DNA of 9,958 nt from Spirochaetota bacterium (GCA_022709445.1 JAKLIU010000053.1:1-9958); one strand, 5' to 3'. Numbered from the stretch's first letter, positions 1 through 7,352 are shown. A program made the numbers and translations. Notes: generated by a model not told the origin, from the letters alone.

Positions 1-1
1 G

Positions 2-85
2 GAAGCCAAGGTGGTGGCCTGCATACGAAAGCCCTGGCGCGGACCGGAGCTGGTCCAGCTCATACGCGCGGCCACCGGGGGCTGA
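2..85 (+). CDS. 3' end of a gene with a receiver-like C-terminus (partial)
   Basis: Only the last 27 codons of a plus-strand gene are inside the window; its start lies to the left. The visible peptide contains ACIRKPWRGPELVQLIRAA and ends at TGA 83-85. A Lys-Pro pair followed by an amphipathic helix of the form xxELxxLIRxA is the usual end of a CheY-like receiver domain (conserved lysine after beta-5, then alpha-5). This suggests a response regulator or a hybrid kinase with a C-terminal receiver. The gene converges on the chemoreceptor gene with only 9 bp between the two stop codons. The piece is short, so the assignment rests on one motif; the frame could also belong to another protein family. 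Confidence 0.5.
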   Translation, partial: EAKVVACIRKPWRGPELVQLIRAATGG

Positions 86-94
86 GCCCCGCCT

Positions 95-2278
95 TCAGGA
101 GGTCTTGAAAGCGCCGAACTTCCTGTGGAGCGTGTCGACGATCGCGTGCAGTTTCTCCGACAGGGCAACAAGATCCTGGGTGGATGACAGGATCTCCGCG
201 TTTCCCGCGTTCACTTCCGCCATGCCGCTGTCCACCGTGCTCGATGCGCCGCGGATTTTCCCCGCCGAGGCGAGGATCACCTCGGTGGCCGTCCTGACTC
301 CGGCGGAGTCCGAGCGGATGCCGGAAGTCTCCCCGGATATGCGCAGGGACGTCTCGAGCACTCGCCGGCCGCCTTCCTCAAGCTCCAAGATCGCGCGCTC
401 TATCCCGGCGAACGCGCGCACCGTTTCCGCGATGTCCTTGTGCATCGTCTCGAAGACGGCGCTGGTCTCGCGGACGTTGCCGTCGGTCCGGTCCACGGTT
501 TCGGTGATGGAGCCGACCAGCTCCGCTATGCCCCTGGAACTCTCCCCGGCGGTCTCCGCGAGTTTCCTGATCTCCTCCGCGACCACGGCAAAGCCGCGGC
601 CGGCTTCGCCCGCGTGGGCTGCCTCTATGGCGGCGTTCATGGAGAGCAGGTCGGTCTGCGAGGCTATCCCCGCGATCACCTCGGCCATCTCGCGTATGGA
701 ACCGACATGCTCGACCACTTCCCTGAAGGCAACGGTGGTGTCCTCGATCTGGGCGCGACCCCGGTCCGCCGCCCCGGCGAGGGCCTCGGTGGCGTCCCGG
801 TTGGCCGCCGTGCTGGATTCCACGTCGCCCAGGGAGGCCATCATCCGTTCGATCGCGGCGTTCGATTCCTCGACCAGGGTCGCCTGGTCCGAGATCCTGG
901 CATCCATGGATTCTATGTTGGCGGTGATGCGTTCTATCTCGTCCACGGTGCGGGCCATGTTGCGGTCGAGCTGGCCGGTCTCCTTCCCCATCGACGCGAG
1001 TATGGCGCTGCTCTGCTCGACCGAGGCAGAGGCCTCCACGGTGGCGGATGAGAGCGTCTCGTTGACGGCGGTGATCTGGGCGATGACCGCGCTGACGTCG
1101 TCGATCAAGGCACGCAGTTTCCCGAGGAAGAAGTTGAAATTCTTCCCGAGGTCGCCAATCTCGTCATTGCTGGTCACACTGAGGGCGGCCGTGAGGTCCG
1201 CGTCCCCGTGGGCGATCGCGTCCAGGGCCCTGCTCGTCGCCTTTATCTTGTCCACAACCGAAACCCGGACCAGGACGGCGCCAGCCACCAGGGCCACGAG
1301 CAGCGCCAGGGCGGTCAACAGGTTCTGGGACAGCGCCTTGGCGACGAGGGGCGACATCACGGCGTCCCTGGGGGTGCTGATGACGAGCACCCAGTTCCCC
1401 AGTGCCAACGGCGTGTGCCCCACGAGGAGCCTTTGTCCGGCGAGCGTCATCGTCGTGCTGCCCAGTCCGGCCGAGAAGGCGGCGAGCGATTCGGCGACCT
1501 TCCCTGCATCGAGCCCAGGGTCCATCGCCGACCAGTACTCACCCAGCTTCCGTGACTCGGCGACGGGACTCCCGGCCAGTCCGCTGTCGTATATGACGGT
1601 TCCGCCGACGGTGTACAACCCCACGGATACGCCCAGCTCTTCCTCGAAATGCCGTGCCGTGGAAACCATCCCGTCCATCGACACGTCGATGCCCGCGACG
1701 CCGATCAGGTCCGCGCTCGACACCTCCATGACCCCTCCGCGGTAGACGGGGTAACTCATGGTGACGCACATGGTGTCGGTGCCATCGACGACGCGCATGA
1801 CCGGCTCGCTCATGGTGAAATCGTTGGCCGCGACCGTGTCGGTGAACCAGGCGAGCCGATTGGAGTCGAAGCCCTCAGGGAAGCCGGTCCAGCGCTTGGA
1901 GAGCGCAGGACGGATGTCCCTGAAGGCGATGAAGGTCCCCAGCAGGTCCTCCTCGACGGATTCGCCGGCAGCGAAGTCCTGCCGCCAGTTTTCGTATTCC
2001 GGCAGCGCCGCCCACTCCGCTTCCTCGAAGGAATCCACCGAGACGTAGTACAGCTTGACCGTAGAGTACAGCCTTGCCTGGTCCTGCAGGTACTGCAGTT
2101 TCTCGGCGACCAGCTTCTCCATCTTGCCGGCTATGTAGTCCGCCCGGGGCTGCATGTCCAGCTGGGCGCGGTCGGCCAGCGTGCGCGCATCCTTGACCTG
2201 CAGCAGCACCGATATCGAGACGATGACCAGCAAGGGAACCAGGACATTGTACAGGAAGAGCTTGAGATCCAGTTTCAT
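95..2278 (-). CDS. Methyl-accepting chemotaxis protein with dCache-type sensor
   Basis: A 727-residue transmembrane chemoreceptor. Visible parts in order: membrane segment about 8-27; periplasmic sensor about 28-315 with dCache features (WFTDTVAAN, SEPVM and GVAGIDVSMD at 144-202); second membrane segment about 319-341; HAMP about 339-392 (DEIGDLGKNFNFF); and a long coiled-coil signalling domain about 430-715. The hairpin tip at about 534-575 (QTDLLSMNAAIEAAHAGEAG) is the CheA/CheW contact. Arg141 sits three residues before Trp144 rather than two, so the known dCache amino-acid-binding motif is not clearly present and the ligand is unknown. There is no C-terminal CheR/CheB-binding pentapeptide; the protein ends FGAFKTS. 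The start is supported by GGGAGG six bases upstream. It lies 44 bp after the thiolase gene as last gene of the minus-strand run, suggesting it senses a compound handled by that operon. Confidence 0.93.
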   Translation of the reverse strand: MKLDLKLFLYNVLVPLLVIVSISVLLQVKDARTLADRAQLDMQPRADYIAGKMEKLVAEKLQYLQDQARLYSTVKLYYVSVDSFEEAEWAALPEYENWRQDFAAGESVEEDLLGTFIAFRDIRPALSKRWTGFPEGFDSNRLAWFTDTVAANDFTMSEPVMRVVDGTDTMCVTMSYPVYRGGVMEVSSADLIGVAGIDVSMDGMVSTARHFEEELGVSVGLYTVGGTVIYDSGLAGSPVAESRKLGEYWSAMDPGLDAGKVAESLAAFSAGLGSTTMTLAGQRLLVGHTPLALGNWVLVISTPRDAVMSPLVAKALSQNLLTALALLVALVAGAVLVRVSVVDKIKATSRALDAIAHGDADLTAALSVTSNDEIGDLGKNFNFFLGKLRALIDDVSAVIAQITAVNETLSSATVEASASVEQSSAILASMGKETGQLDRNMARTVDEIERITANIESMDARISDQATLVEESNAAIERMMASLGDVESSTAANRDATEALAGAADRGRAQIEDTTVAFREVVEHVGSIREMAEVIAGIASQTDLLSMNAAIEAAHAGEAGRGFAVVAEEIRKLAETAGESSRGIAELVGSITETVDRTDGNVRETSAVFETMHKDIAETVRAFAGIERAILELEEGGRRVLETSLRISGETSGIRSDSAGVRTATEVILASAGKIRGASSTVDSGMAEVNAGNAEILSSTQDLVALSEKLHAIVDTLHRKFGAFKTS

Positions 2279-2322
2279 GGACTGCCTCCCTTTCCGGTCT
2301 TCGTGCCGAAAGTCCGCGACCG

Positions 2323-3579
2323 CTAGCTTTCCCTGCGCAGCACGGTGACGCAGTTGGTGACCGCGCTGCCTCCCACGTTGAGCGACACTCCCACCGTCGG
2401 CGCCTTGGCCGGGGCCTGGCCTGTCGGCCGGCCGATCAGCTGCCGGTACAGGAGCGCATGCATGGATACGCCGGTGGCCCCGACCGGATGGCCCTTGGCC
2501 TTGAGCCCGCCGGAGAGGTTGACGGAGACCCGGTCGTCGGGACCGAAGCGTCCGGCGACGTAGTCGTGCCCCGCCCGGCCGTCGGCCGACAGGCCCAGGG
2601 CTTCCGTGCAGAGCAGCTGGTTGATGGTGAAGCAGTCGTGCACCTCGGCTATGTCCAGGTCGGCGGCGGTGACGCCGGCTTCCGCGTAGGCCTGCCTGGC
2701 CGCTTCCTTGGCGGCGATCAGCTCGTGAAGGTTGGCGCGCTTGGACATGGGCAGGCGCTCGGCGGCGTGCCCGATCCCGGCGATTCGGACCGCGCGGCCG
2801 TTCTTGAGCGCCGGATGGCCGGGGCCGACGATGACCAGGGCAGCGGCGCCGTCGGTGACCAGCGAGCAGTCGTGCAGGCGCAGGGGGTCGGCTATCATGG
2901 GATTCTTTTCTTCCGGCAGGCCGAGTATGGCGTCCGCCGTCTCCAACCCCAGCTTGTCCGACGGTCCGCCCTTCCCGAAGTGGGCCAGGGGGTTCTGAAG
3001 GCCGTTGCGGTAGCAGAGGGCGGCGGCGCTGGCGAGCATGCGCGCGAACTCGTCCTTGCCGATCCGGTAGTGGTCGCGGTAGCCCTTGGCGTACTCCGCG
3101 AACAGGGCGGGGAAGGTCATGCCCATGGCGCCTTCCTCGGGCCAGTAGGAGCAGGTTGCCAGGGCATGGGTGACGCCCTTGGTGTCCAGGAGGTTCATCT
3201 TCTCAACGCCCAGCACCAGGGCCGCGTCGATGCGCCCGGATTCCACGGCGTACACCGCGTCGTACAGGGCCACGGAGCCCGACGCGCAGGCGTCCTCGCA
3301 GCGCGTCATGCGCTTGAAGCGCAGGCCGGCCGGGTCGATCTCGGCGGCGAAGGACGCGATGTGCTCCTGGTTGGCGAAGAGCCCGGGGGCGCAGGAGCCG
3401 ACCCAGACGCCGCCGATGGCTGAGGCTTCCACTCCCGCGTCGGCCAGGGCCCCGCGCCCGGCCTCGAGCATGAGCTCGTACACGCCGGCCAGGTCCGTGA
3501 CCTCGCCGGTCTCCCTGTTCTTCTTGACGAAGTTCCCGAATTTGGTGTTGTGCGCACCGACTATGCTGACTCGCGACAT
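2323..3579 (-). CDS. SCP2/SCP-x type thiolase family protein
   Basis: A 418-residue thiolase-fold protein of the SCP-x (lipid-transfer-associated) branch. Expected reaction: CoA-dependent cleavage of a 3-ketoacyl-CoA, or the reverse Claisen condensation or acyl transfer. Visible catalytic features are the nucleophile Cys98 in ACASGSVAL, His314 in AEVHDCFTIN, and His364 in LKAKGHPVGATG. The classical C-terminal thiolase CxG motif is absent; the end reads NVGGSAVTNCVTVL, as expected for this branch. Length is usual for the family. There is no fused SCP2 sterol-carrier domain and no zinc-ribbon/OB-fold (DUF35) partner beside it, although relatives often work with one. The start at 3579 has AGAGG eight bases upstream. 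It follows the CoA-transferase gene by 46 bp and precedes the chemoreceptor gene by 44 bp. Thiolase fold and active site are secure; substrate is unknown. Confidence 0.9.
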   Translation of the reverse strand: MSRVSIVGAHNTKFGNFVKKNRETGEVTDLAGVYELMLEAGRGALADAGVEASAIGGVWVGSCAPGLFANQEHIASFAAEIDPAGLRFKRMTRCEDACASGSVALYDAVYAVESGRIDAALVLGVEKMNLLDTKGVTHALATCSYWPEEGAMGMTFPALFAEYAKGYRDHYRIGKDEFARMLASAAALCYRNGLQNPLAHFGKGGPSDKLGLETADAILGLPEEKNPMIADPLRLHDCSLVTDGAAALVIVGPGHPALKNGRAVRIAGIGHAAERLPMSKRANLHELIAAKEAARQAYAEAGVTAADLDIAEVHDCFTINQLLCTEALGLSADGRAGHDYVAGRFGPDDRVSVNLSGGLKAKGHPVGATGVSMHALLYRQLIGRPTGQAPAKAPTVGVSLNVGGSAVTNCVTVLRRES

Positions 3580-3609
3580 GGCATGTTCCTCTCGTTTCCG
3601 TTGATGGAG

Positions 3610-3623
3610 GGGCGCTCGCGCCC
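3610..3623 (-). other. Intra-operon GC hairpin between CoA-transferase and thiolase genes
   Basis: GGGCGC at 3610-3615 and GCGCCC at 3618-3623 form a perfect six-pair inverted repeat with a two-base centre (in RNA more likely five pairs closing a four-base loop). It starts 2 bp beyond the stop codon of the CoA-transferase gene and ends about 30 bp before the thiolase start. No T-run follows on the minus strand, so it is not a convincing intrinsic terminator. It may protect the upstream message or modulate relative expression, or be chance in GC-rich DNA. Confidence 0.3.
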
Positions 3624-3625
3624 GC

Positions 3626-4936
3626 TCAGATGTAGCCCAGGCGCCGCGCCTGCGCCTTGAGCTCCTCGCGGAACTCCGGCGCGGCTATGTTGATCAGTTC
3701 CATGCTCCGTTCCCGGACCGTGCGGCCCCGCAGCCTGGCCACGCCGTGCTCGGTGACCACGTGGTCCACGAAACTGCGGTGCAGGGTTACGGCGCTCCCT
3801 TCCGGCAGGGTGGGGACGATGGTGCTGACCGCCCCGTCCTTGGCGGTCGCGTAGCAGGCGATGATGGACTTGCCCAGCCCGTCAAAGCCCGCGACCGCCC
3901 CCTGGGCGGTATCCGACTGCCCGCCGGTCCCCGAGTACTGGGAGCTGCCTATGGACTCGCTGGCCACCTGGCCGGTGAAGTCCACCATCAGGCAGGTGTT
4001 GATGGAGACCATGCGCGAGTTCTGCGCCACCACCGCGGGATCGTTCACCCAGCGGCCGCGCTGAAAATCCACGGCCACGTTGTCGTCCAGCCAGTCGTAG
4101 AGCCGGCGCGAGCCCATGGCGAAGGTGGCCACGAACTTGTCCTTCCTCAGGGCCTTGCGGCGGTTGGTGATGACTCCCGCCTCGTACAGCTCCATCATGG
4201 AGTCCACGAACATCTCCGTGTGCACGCCCAGGTCCTTCTTGTCCCTGAGGGCGAGCGCCGCGGCGTTCGGGATGCCGCCTATGCCCAGCTGGATGGTCGA
4301 GCCGTCCTCCACGAGGCCGGCCACGTGCCCGCCGATGAGAAGGTCGACGGGTCCCGGCTGGGGGGCGGGCAGGCTGGGCACTTCCTGGTCGTGCTCCACG
4401 AAGTACGTGGCCTGCGTCACGTGGACGTGAGTGTCGCCGAAGGTGCGCGGCAGCCTGGGGTTGACCTCCAGGATGACGAAGCGCGCGTGCTCCAGGATGT
4501 CCTTCTCGTAGGTGATCCCCAGCGAGAGGCTGACGAAGCCGTTGCGGTCCGGCGGGGTGCAGGTGCCTATGAACACTTCCGGCGGGCGCGCGTGCAGGCG
4601 GTCCGTGGCGGCGCGGTGCAGCATGTTGGGCACGAAGGTGACGGTGCCCGCGCCCGCCTTGAGCGCCGCGCGCGAGCCGGGCGCGTGGAACCAGCTGGCC
4701 AGCTCGAAGTGGCCCTTCATCTCCGGCTTCATGTAGAAGTCGTAGGGCTTGAGGGTGAGCACGGAGAACACACGCACGTCGCGCACCGCCGGCGCCAGGG
4801 TGTGCAGCCTGGCCATGGTGCCCTGCGGCTCGCTGGCGCACTGGCCGACCACCACGTCGAACCCGCTCCCGATGCAGCGGATGGCCTCGTCGATGGAGCG
4901 AAGCCGTGACTTGTACTCGTCATCCCATCTGGACAT
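3626..4936 (-). CDS. Acetyl-CoA hydrolase/transferase family CoA-transferase (4-hydroxybutyrate/butyryl CoA-transferase-like)
   Basis: A 436-residue class I CoA-transferase. It would move CoA from acetyl-CoA or another donor onto a carboxylic acid through a glutamyl-CoA thioester, activating a substrate in the cytoplasm without ATP. Signatures: IQLGIGGIPNAAALAL at 215-230, the catalytic glutamate Glu241 in GVHTEMFVDSMMEL, and the C-terminal glycine-rich motif SGTGGQSDTAQGA at 335-347 followed by GKSII. N-terminal elements VFIGTCTPPDRNGFVSLSLG (121-140) also fit the family. Length matches 4-hydroxybutyrate and butyryl-CoA:acetate CoA-transferases (about 430-450). The start has GAGGAG five bases upstream, and this site overlaps the stop codon of the preceding KASIII-like gene (9 bp gap), so translation is probably coupled. 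Exact acceptor acid cannot be told from sequence; a hydrolase is less likely given the operon context. Confidence 0.92.
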   Translation of the reverse strand: MSRWDDEYKSRLRSIDEAIRCIGSGFDVVVGQCASEPQGTMARLHTLAPAVRDVRVFSVLTLKPYDFYMKPEMKGHFELASWFHAPGSRAALKAGAGTVTFVPNMLHRAATDRLHARPPEVFIGTCTPPDRNGFVSLSLGITYEKDILEHARFVILEVNPRLPRTFGDTHVHVTQATYFVEHDQEVPSLPAPQPGPVDLLIGGHVAGLVEDGSTIQLGIGGIPNAAALALRDKKDLGVHTEMFVDSMMELYEAGVITNRRKALRKDKFVATFAMGSRRLYDWLDDNVAVDFQRGRWVNDPAVVAQNSRMVSINTCLMVDFTGQVASESIGSSQYSGTGGQSDTAQGAVAGFDGLGKSIIACYATAKDGAVSTIVPTLPEGSAVTLHRSFVDHVVTEHGVARLRGRTVRERSMELINIAAPEFREELKAQARRLGYI

Positions 4937-4945
4937 GTCGACTCC

Positions 4946-5956
4946 TCAATAGACGAACAGGTTTGCGCCGACCGCGAAGCCGGCGCCGGATGCGCAGAAG
5001 ACCACCGGGTCGCCGCGCCGGACGCGACCTTCCTTGACGGCGTGGTGGAAGGCCATGGGCACGCAGGCGGAGCCGGTGTACCCGTAGCGGTCCATGACCG
5101 TGGGCGCGAGCTCGCGCGGGCGGCCGAGGGCGTCCATCACGTCGTGGATCACGGAGCGGTTGATCTGGGTCAGCACGAAGGATTTCACGGCATCGAGGGG
5201 CAGGCCCCCCTTGTCGCAGAGCGCGCGGACGATGGGCGGCCAGAGCTTGAGGTTGCGGTCGCCCGGCAGCCTCTGCAGGAGCTCCAGGCCCCAGGCGCCG
5301 GAGTCCAGGAGCTCGCGGGTGACCGGCTTGCGGGCGCCGCCTGCGTACACGCCAACGTAGTCCCACTGGGTGCCGTCGGCCACCAGCTTGCCGGTGACGT
5401 AGCCGGAGGGGTCCGTGTCCGGGGCGCGCTCCAGCACGACGGCGCCGGCGCCGTCGGCGAAGATGGACCAGCCGAAGGCGTCGCCCGGGCGGATGAAGGC
5501 AGGCATGTTGTACACGCCGACGACCAGGGCGTAGCGCAGCGAATCGTCGCCCGCCAGCATGCGCGCCGCCGCCTCGTACGCGGTGACGAATCCCGCGCAG
5601 GACGCGCCAACGTCGAAGGCGCCGGCGTCGCGCTGCCCGCCCTGGATGCGGCCCTGGAGCAGTATGGCGGTGGCCGGGCTGATGTACTCCGGGGTGTCCG
5701 TGCCGACCACGAACAGCCCGATGTCGTCCGCGGCTATGCCGGCGTCCGCGATCGCGGCGCGCGCGGCCCGCTCCGCGAAGTCAGCGGCGGTCTCGTCCAG
5801 CCCGCGGAGCCGGGCGATGTGCCTGGCCTTGATGCCTATCCTGGATTCCAGCTTTTCGGCGTCGAAGTCCACGCCGGCCAGCTCCTTGAGTTCCCCGTTG
5901 CCTATGGGCTCGCCGGGCGCGTACAACCCGGTCCCGATGATCTTGGCTTTCGCCAT
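4946..5956 (-). CDS. KASIII-like (FabH superfamily) protein with only the catalytic Cys kept
   Basis: A 336-residue thiolase-fold protein of the beta-ketoacyl-ACP synthase III group. Cys120 in DVGASCAGF is the acyl-accepting nucleophile, and the C-terminal CASGAGFAVGA loop fits FabH. The other two triad positions are replaced: where FabH has PHQAN this protein has LTQIN (Thr263 for His), and where FabH has YGNT it has YGYTGSAC (Tyr293 for Asn). It could still accept an acyl group on Cys, but ordinary decarboxylative condensation of malonyl-ACP would be impaired, so an acyltransferase, thioester-processing or partner-dependent role is more likely. The start at 5956 is chosen because GGAGG lies seven bases upstream and the protein then begins MAKAKIIGTGLY as FabH proteins do; the frame runs open to 6292 but that part overlaps the regulator gene. 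It lies 26 bp after the regulator and 9 bp before the CoA-transferase. Confidence 0.88.
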   Translation of the reverse strand: MAKAKIIGTGLYAPGEPIGNGELKELAGVDFDAEKLESRIGIKARHIARLRGLDETAADFAERAARAAIADAGIAADDIGLFVVGTDTPEYISPATAILLQGRIQGGQRDAGAFDVGASCAGFVTAYEAAARMLAGDDSLRYALVVGVYNMPAFIRPGDAFGWSIFADGAGAVVLERAPDTDPSGYVTGKLVADGTQWDYVGVYAGGARKPVTRELLDSGAWGLELLQRLPGDRNLKLWPPIVRALCDKGGLPLDAVKSFVLTQINRSVIHDVMDALGRPRELAPTVMDRYGYTGSACVPMAFHHAVKEGRVRRGDPVVFCASGAGFAVGANLFVY

Positions 5957-5982
5957 CGCCGTTCCTCCCGCTCTCCCGCCGC

Positions 5983-7170
5983 TCAGCCGACGCGTTGTAC
6001 GGCGCGCTCCGCGGATCCGGGGATTCCGCCGGACAGGCACGCGCCGATGCCTTCCACGAGCGCGCGCGCGTTGCGCGGCGACACGTCGAACACCATCTCG
6101 ATGCCGTAATAGTGGGCGATGCCCAGCAGGAACTCGATCGCCGTGTCCTCGTAGAGAGGGTCGGCGGCGAGGGCCGCCGGATCCAGCCCGTTGCCCGGGG
6201 TGCGGCGGTACCCCTGCTCGAACGCGGCGTAGTACTCCCGCACCTTGGCCGGGGCGATGAACTCGCCCTCGCGGACGATGTTGTAGCACCACTTGTCCAG
6301 CGACAGGAACACGCCGAACAGGAAGATGCCCTGCATCTCGCGTTCCAGCCGGTTGAGCCCCGGCGACAGGTGCGAGCTGATGAAATGCCTGATCTCCCGC
6401 CCGGCCGACTCGATCAGTTCCGCGAAGAAGGCGTCCTTGCCGGTGAAGTACTTGTAGAAGGCGCCAACCGACAGGCTGGCCGCGTCCGTGATCTCGTGGA
6501 TGTTCACCTCGTGGTAGCCCCGTTCGCCGAACAGGCGCTTGCCGGCCCGGAGCAGGGACTCCCGGGTGCCCTCGCGCAGGGGCACGGTGGGCGGGTTGAC
6601 GGTGATGCCGAACACCTTGTCCGCATCCCAGTCCAGGCCGCGGAACAGGCCGCGCGTGACGATGTCGTTGAGGGCCCGCTTGGAGACCCGCGCCCCGTGG
6701 AGGGCGGCCCGCACCGAGCAGAAGCGTATGCCGCCGACGGCGAACAGGTACTCGGCCATGTCCACCTGCCTGCCTATGGCCTTGGCCAGGGTGCGCCGGT
6801 ACTGGTCGGTCAGCTTGAGCTCGAACTCGAAGAAGCGGTACTGGCCTTCCCTGAAGACCGTGATGCGCTCGGGGTTGGCCGCCGAGTAATCCATCAGGAG
6901 GGAGGCCATGCTGGCCAGTCGCTCCTCCGGAGTGTCGCCGGCCACCGCTTCCAGCGCGGTTCCTATGCGCGCGTTCACGTCCTCCAGGATGCGGCGCATC
7001 ACGGATTCCTTGTTGGGAAAGTATCTATAGAAGATTCCGTTGGAGAGGCCGGCCCCGCGGCAGATCTCGGCCACGGACACCGACGAGTACCAGCGCTCCG
7101 CGAACAGGGCGATGGCGGCGGTGACCAATCGTTCCGCGGTTTCATTGTACTCTGCGTACTGTTCCTGCAT
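5983..7170 (-). CDS. Tandem TetR-family regulator (two TetR units in one chain)
   Basis: A 395-residue protein with two complete TetR-type DNA-binding heads. Counting from Met at 7170, the first helix-turn-helix is about 11-57 (GLSNGIFYRYFPNKE at 41-55) and the second about 201-247 (LSVGAFYKYFTGKDAF at 233-248). Each is followed by an alpha-helical stretch of ligand/dimer-domain size (about 60-195 and 250-395). Usual TetR proteins are near 200 residues, so this equals two fused regulators. A Met at 7197 in the same frame is possible, but only the one at 7170 has a good ribosome site (AGGAG, seven bases away). It is the first gene of the minus-strand run and its promoter overlaps a palindrome, so it probably represses itself and perhaps the divergent genes; the effector may be an acyl-CoA or the pathway substrate. 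Family is sure, targets are inferred. Confidence 0.9.
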   Translation of the reverse strand: MQEQYAEYNETAERLVTAAIALFAERWYSSVSVAEICRGAGLSNGIFYRYFPNKESVMRRILEDVNARIGTALEAVAGDTPEERLASMASLLMDYSAANPERITVFREGQYRFFEFELKLTDQYRRTLAKAIGRQVDMAEYLFAVGGIRFCSVRAALHGARVSKRALNDIVTRGLFRGLDWDADKVFGITVNPPTVPLREGTRESLLRAGKRLFGERGYHEVNIHEITDAASLSVGAFYKYFTGKDAFFAELIESAGREIRHFISSHLSPGLNRLEREMQGIFLFGVFLSLDKWCYNIVREGEFIAPAKVREYYAAFEQGYRRTPGNGLDPAALAADPLYEDTAIEFLLGIAHYYGIEMVFDVSPRNARALVEGIGACLSGGIPGSAERAVQRVG

Positions 7171-7177
7171 CCCGTTG

Positions 7178-7182
7178 CTCCT
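7178..7182 (-). promoter_or_regulatory. Ribosome binding site deciding the tandem TetR start
   Basis: On the minus strand AGGAG (7182 to 7178) sits seven bases before the ATG at 7170. The upstream in-frame ATG at 7197 is preceded by CACCTGACCGCAG, which has no usable Shine-Dalgarno match. The shorter start removes nine residues and leaves the first DNA-binding head intact. Confidence 0.65.
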
Positions 7183-7234
7183 GTGTTGCCGTGCCATCTG
7201 CGGTCAGGTGAGAGGTGAATCGCTGATACCGGGG

Positions 7235-7263
7235 ATTATAGGGCGAGAATTTGACTTGCGCAA
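7235..7263 (-). promoter_or_regulatory. Sigma-70 type promoter of the tetR-KASIII-CoA-transferase-thiolase-MCP operon
   Basis: On the minus strand a perfect -10 TATAAT (7240 to 7235) is preceded at 17 bp by TTGCGC (7263 to 7258), which matches the -35 at its TTG. Transcription would start near 7228, giving a leader of roughly 58 bases to the ATG at 7170. The -35 box lies entirely inside the palindrome at 7255-7264. Upstream on this strand the DNA is T-rich (A-rich on plus, 7262-7290), which could act as an UP element. Seen by eye, not measured. Confidence 0.6.
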
Positions 7264-7264
7264 G
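7255..7264. promoter_or_regulatory. Candidate TetR operator palindrome in the divergent control region
   Basis: CTTGCGCAAG is a perfect 10-bp palindrome. After two unmatched positions on each side, TT (7251-7252) and AA (7267-7268) extend the symmetry. It covers the -35 box of the minus-strand promoter and lies about 60 bp upstream of the plus-strand -35. This is where an autoregulating TetR repressor would be expected to bind. The link to the tandem TetR protein is inferred from position only; with two DNA-binding heads the true operator may be longer or asymmetric. Confidence 0.45.
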
Positions 7265-7324
7265 CAAAGAATTAGAAAGAAAAGAAAAAACCAGTGTATC
7301 CGACGAAATGATATTAAAATATGC

Positions 7325-7352
7325 TTGACAGATCAGAAAACCCGGCTATTAC
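7325..7352 (+). promoter_or_regulatory. Sigma-70 type promoter of the KASIII-dehydrogenase-binding protein set
   Basis: A perfect -35 TTGACA (7325-7330) is followed after 16 bp by TATTAC (7347-7352), a four-of-six -10 match; TTACTA two bases further is an alternative. Transcription would begin near 7359, leaving about 40 bases before the ATG at 7399. Just upstream, ATATT-AA-AATAT (7311-7322) is an AT-rich inverted repeat that could be an UP element or a second operator. The promoter position argues against translation from the in-frame ATGs at 7321 and 7357. Confidence 0.5.

Noticed and set aside
78..90. GGGGC-TGA-GCCCC as a bidirectional terminator between the converging genes
   Set aside because: The stem is only five pairs, it contains the stop codon of the left gene, and neither strand has a following T-run; too weak to call in GC-rich DNA.
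105..1745. A 546-codon open frame on the plus strand opposite the chemoreceptor gene
   Set aside because: Its translation is low-complexity, rich in Ser, Ala and Arg, with no recognisable domain, while the minus strand encodes a complete chemoreceptor. GC-rich genes commonly leave such antisense frames open.
4946..6292. The longer form of the minus-strand KASIII-like frame starting at 6292
   Set aside because: The extra 112 residues are Arg/Gly-rich, overlap the tandem TetR gene in another frame and have no FabH similarity; a good ribosome site precedes the ATG at 5956.
5042..7218. Long plus-strand frames (5042-6109 and 5995-7218) opposite the KASIII-like and TetR genes
   Set aside because: Their translations show no family motifs and mirror the GC-rich coding strand; both regions are fully explained by minus-strand genes.
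7251..7278. An extra plus-strand promoter TTGACT-N16-TAGAAA
   Set aside because: The -10 match is poor and it lies 120 bp before the gene; the TTGACA promoter at 7325 is better placed.
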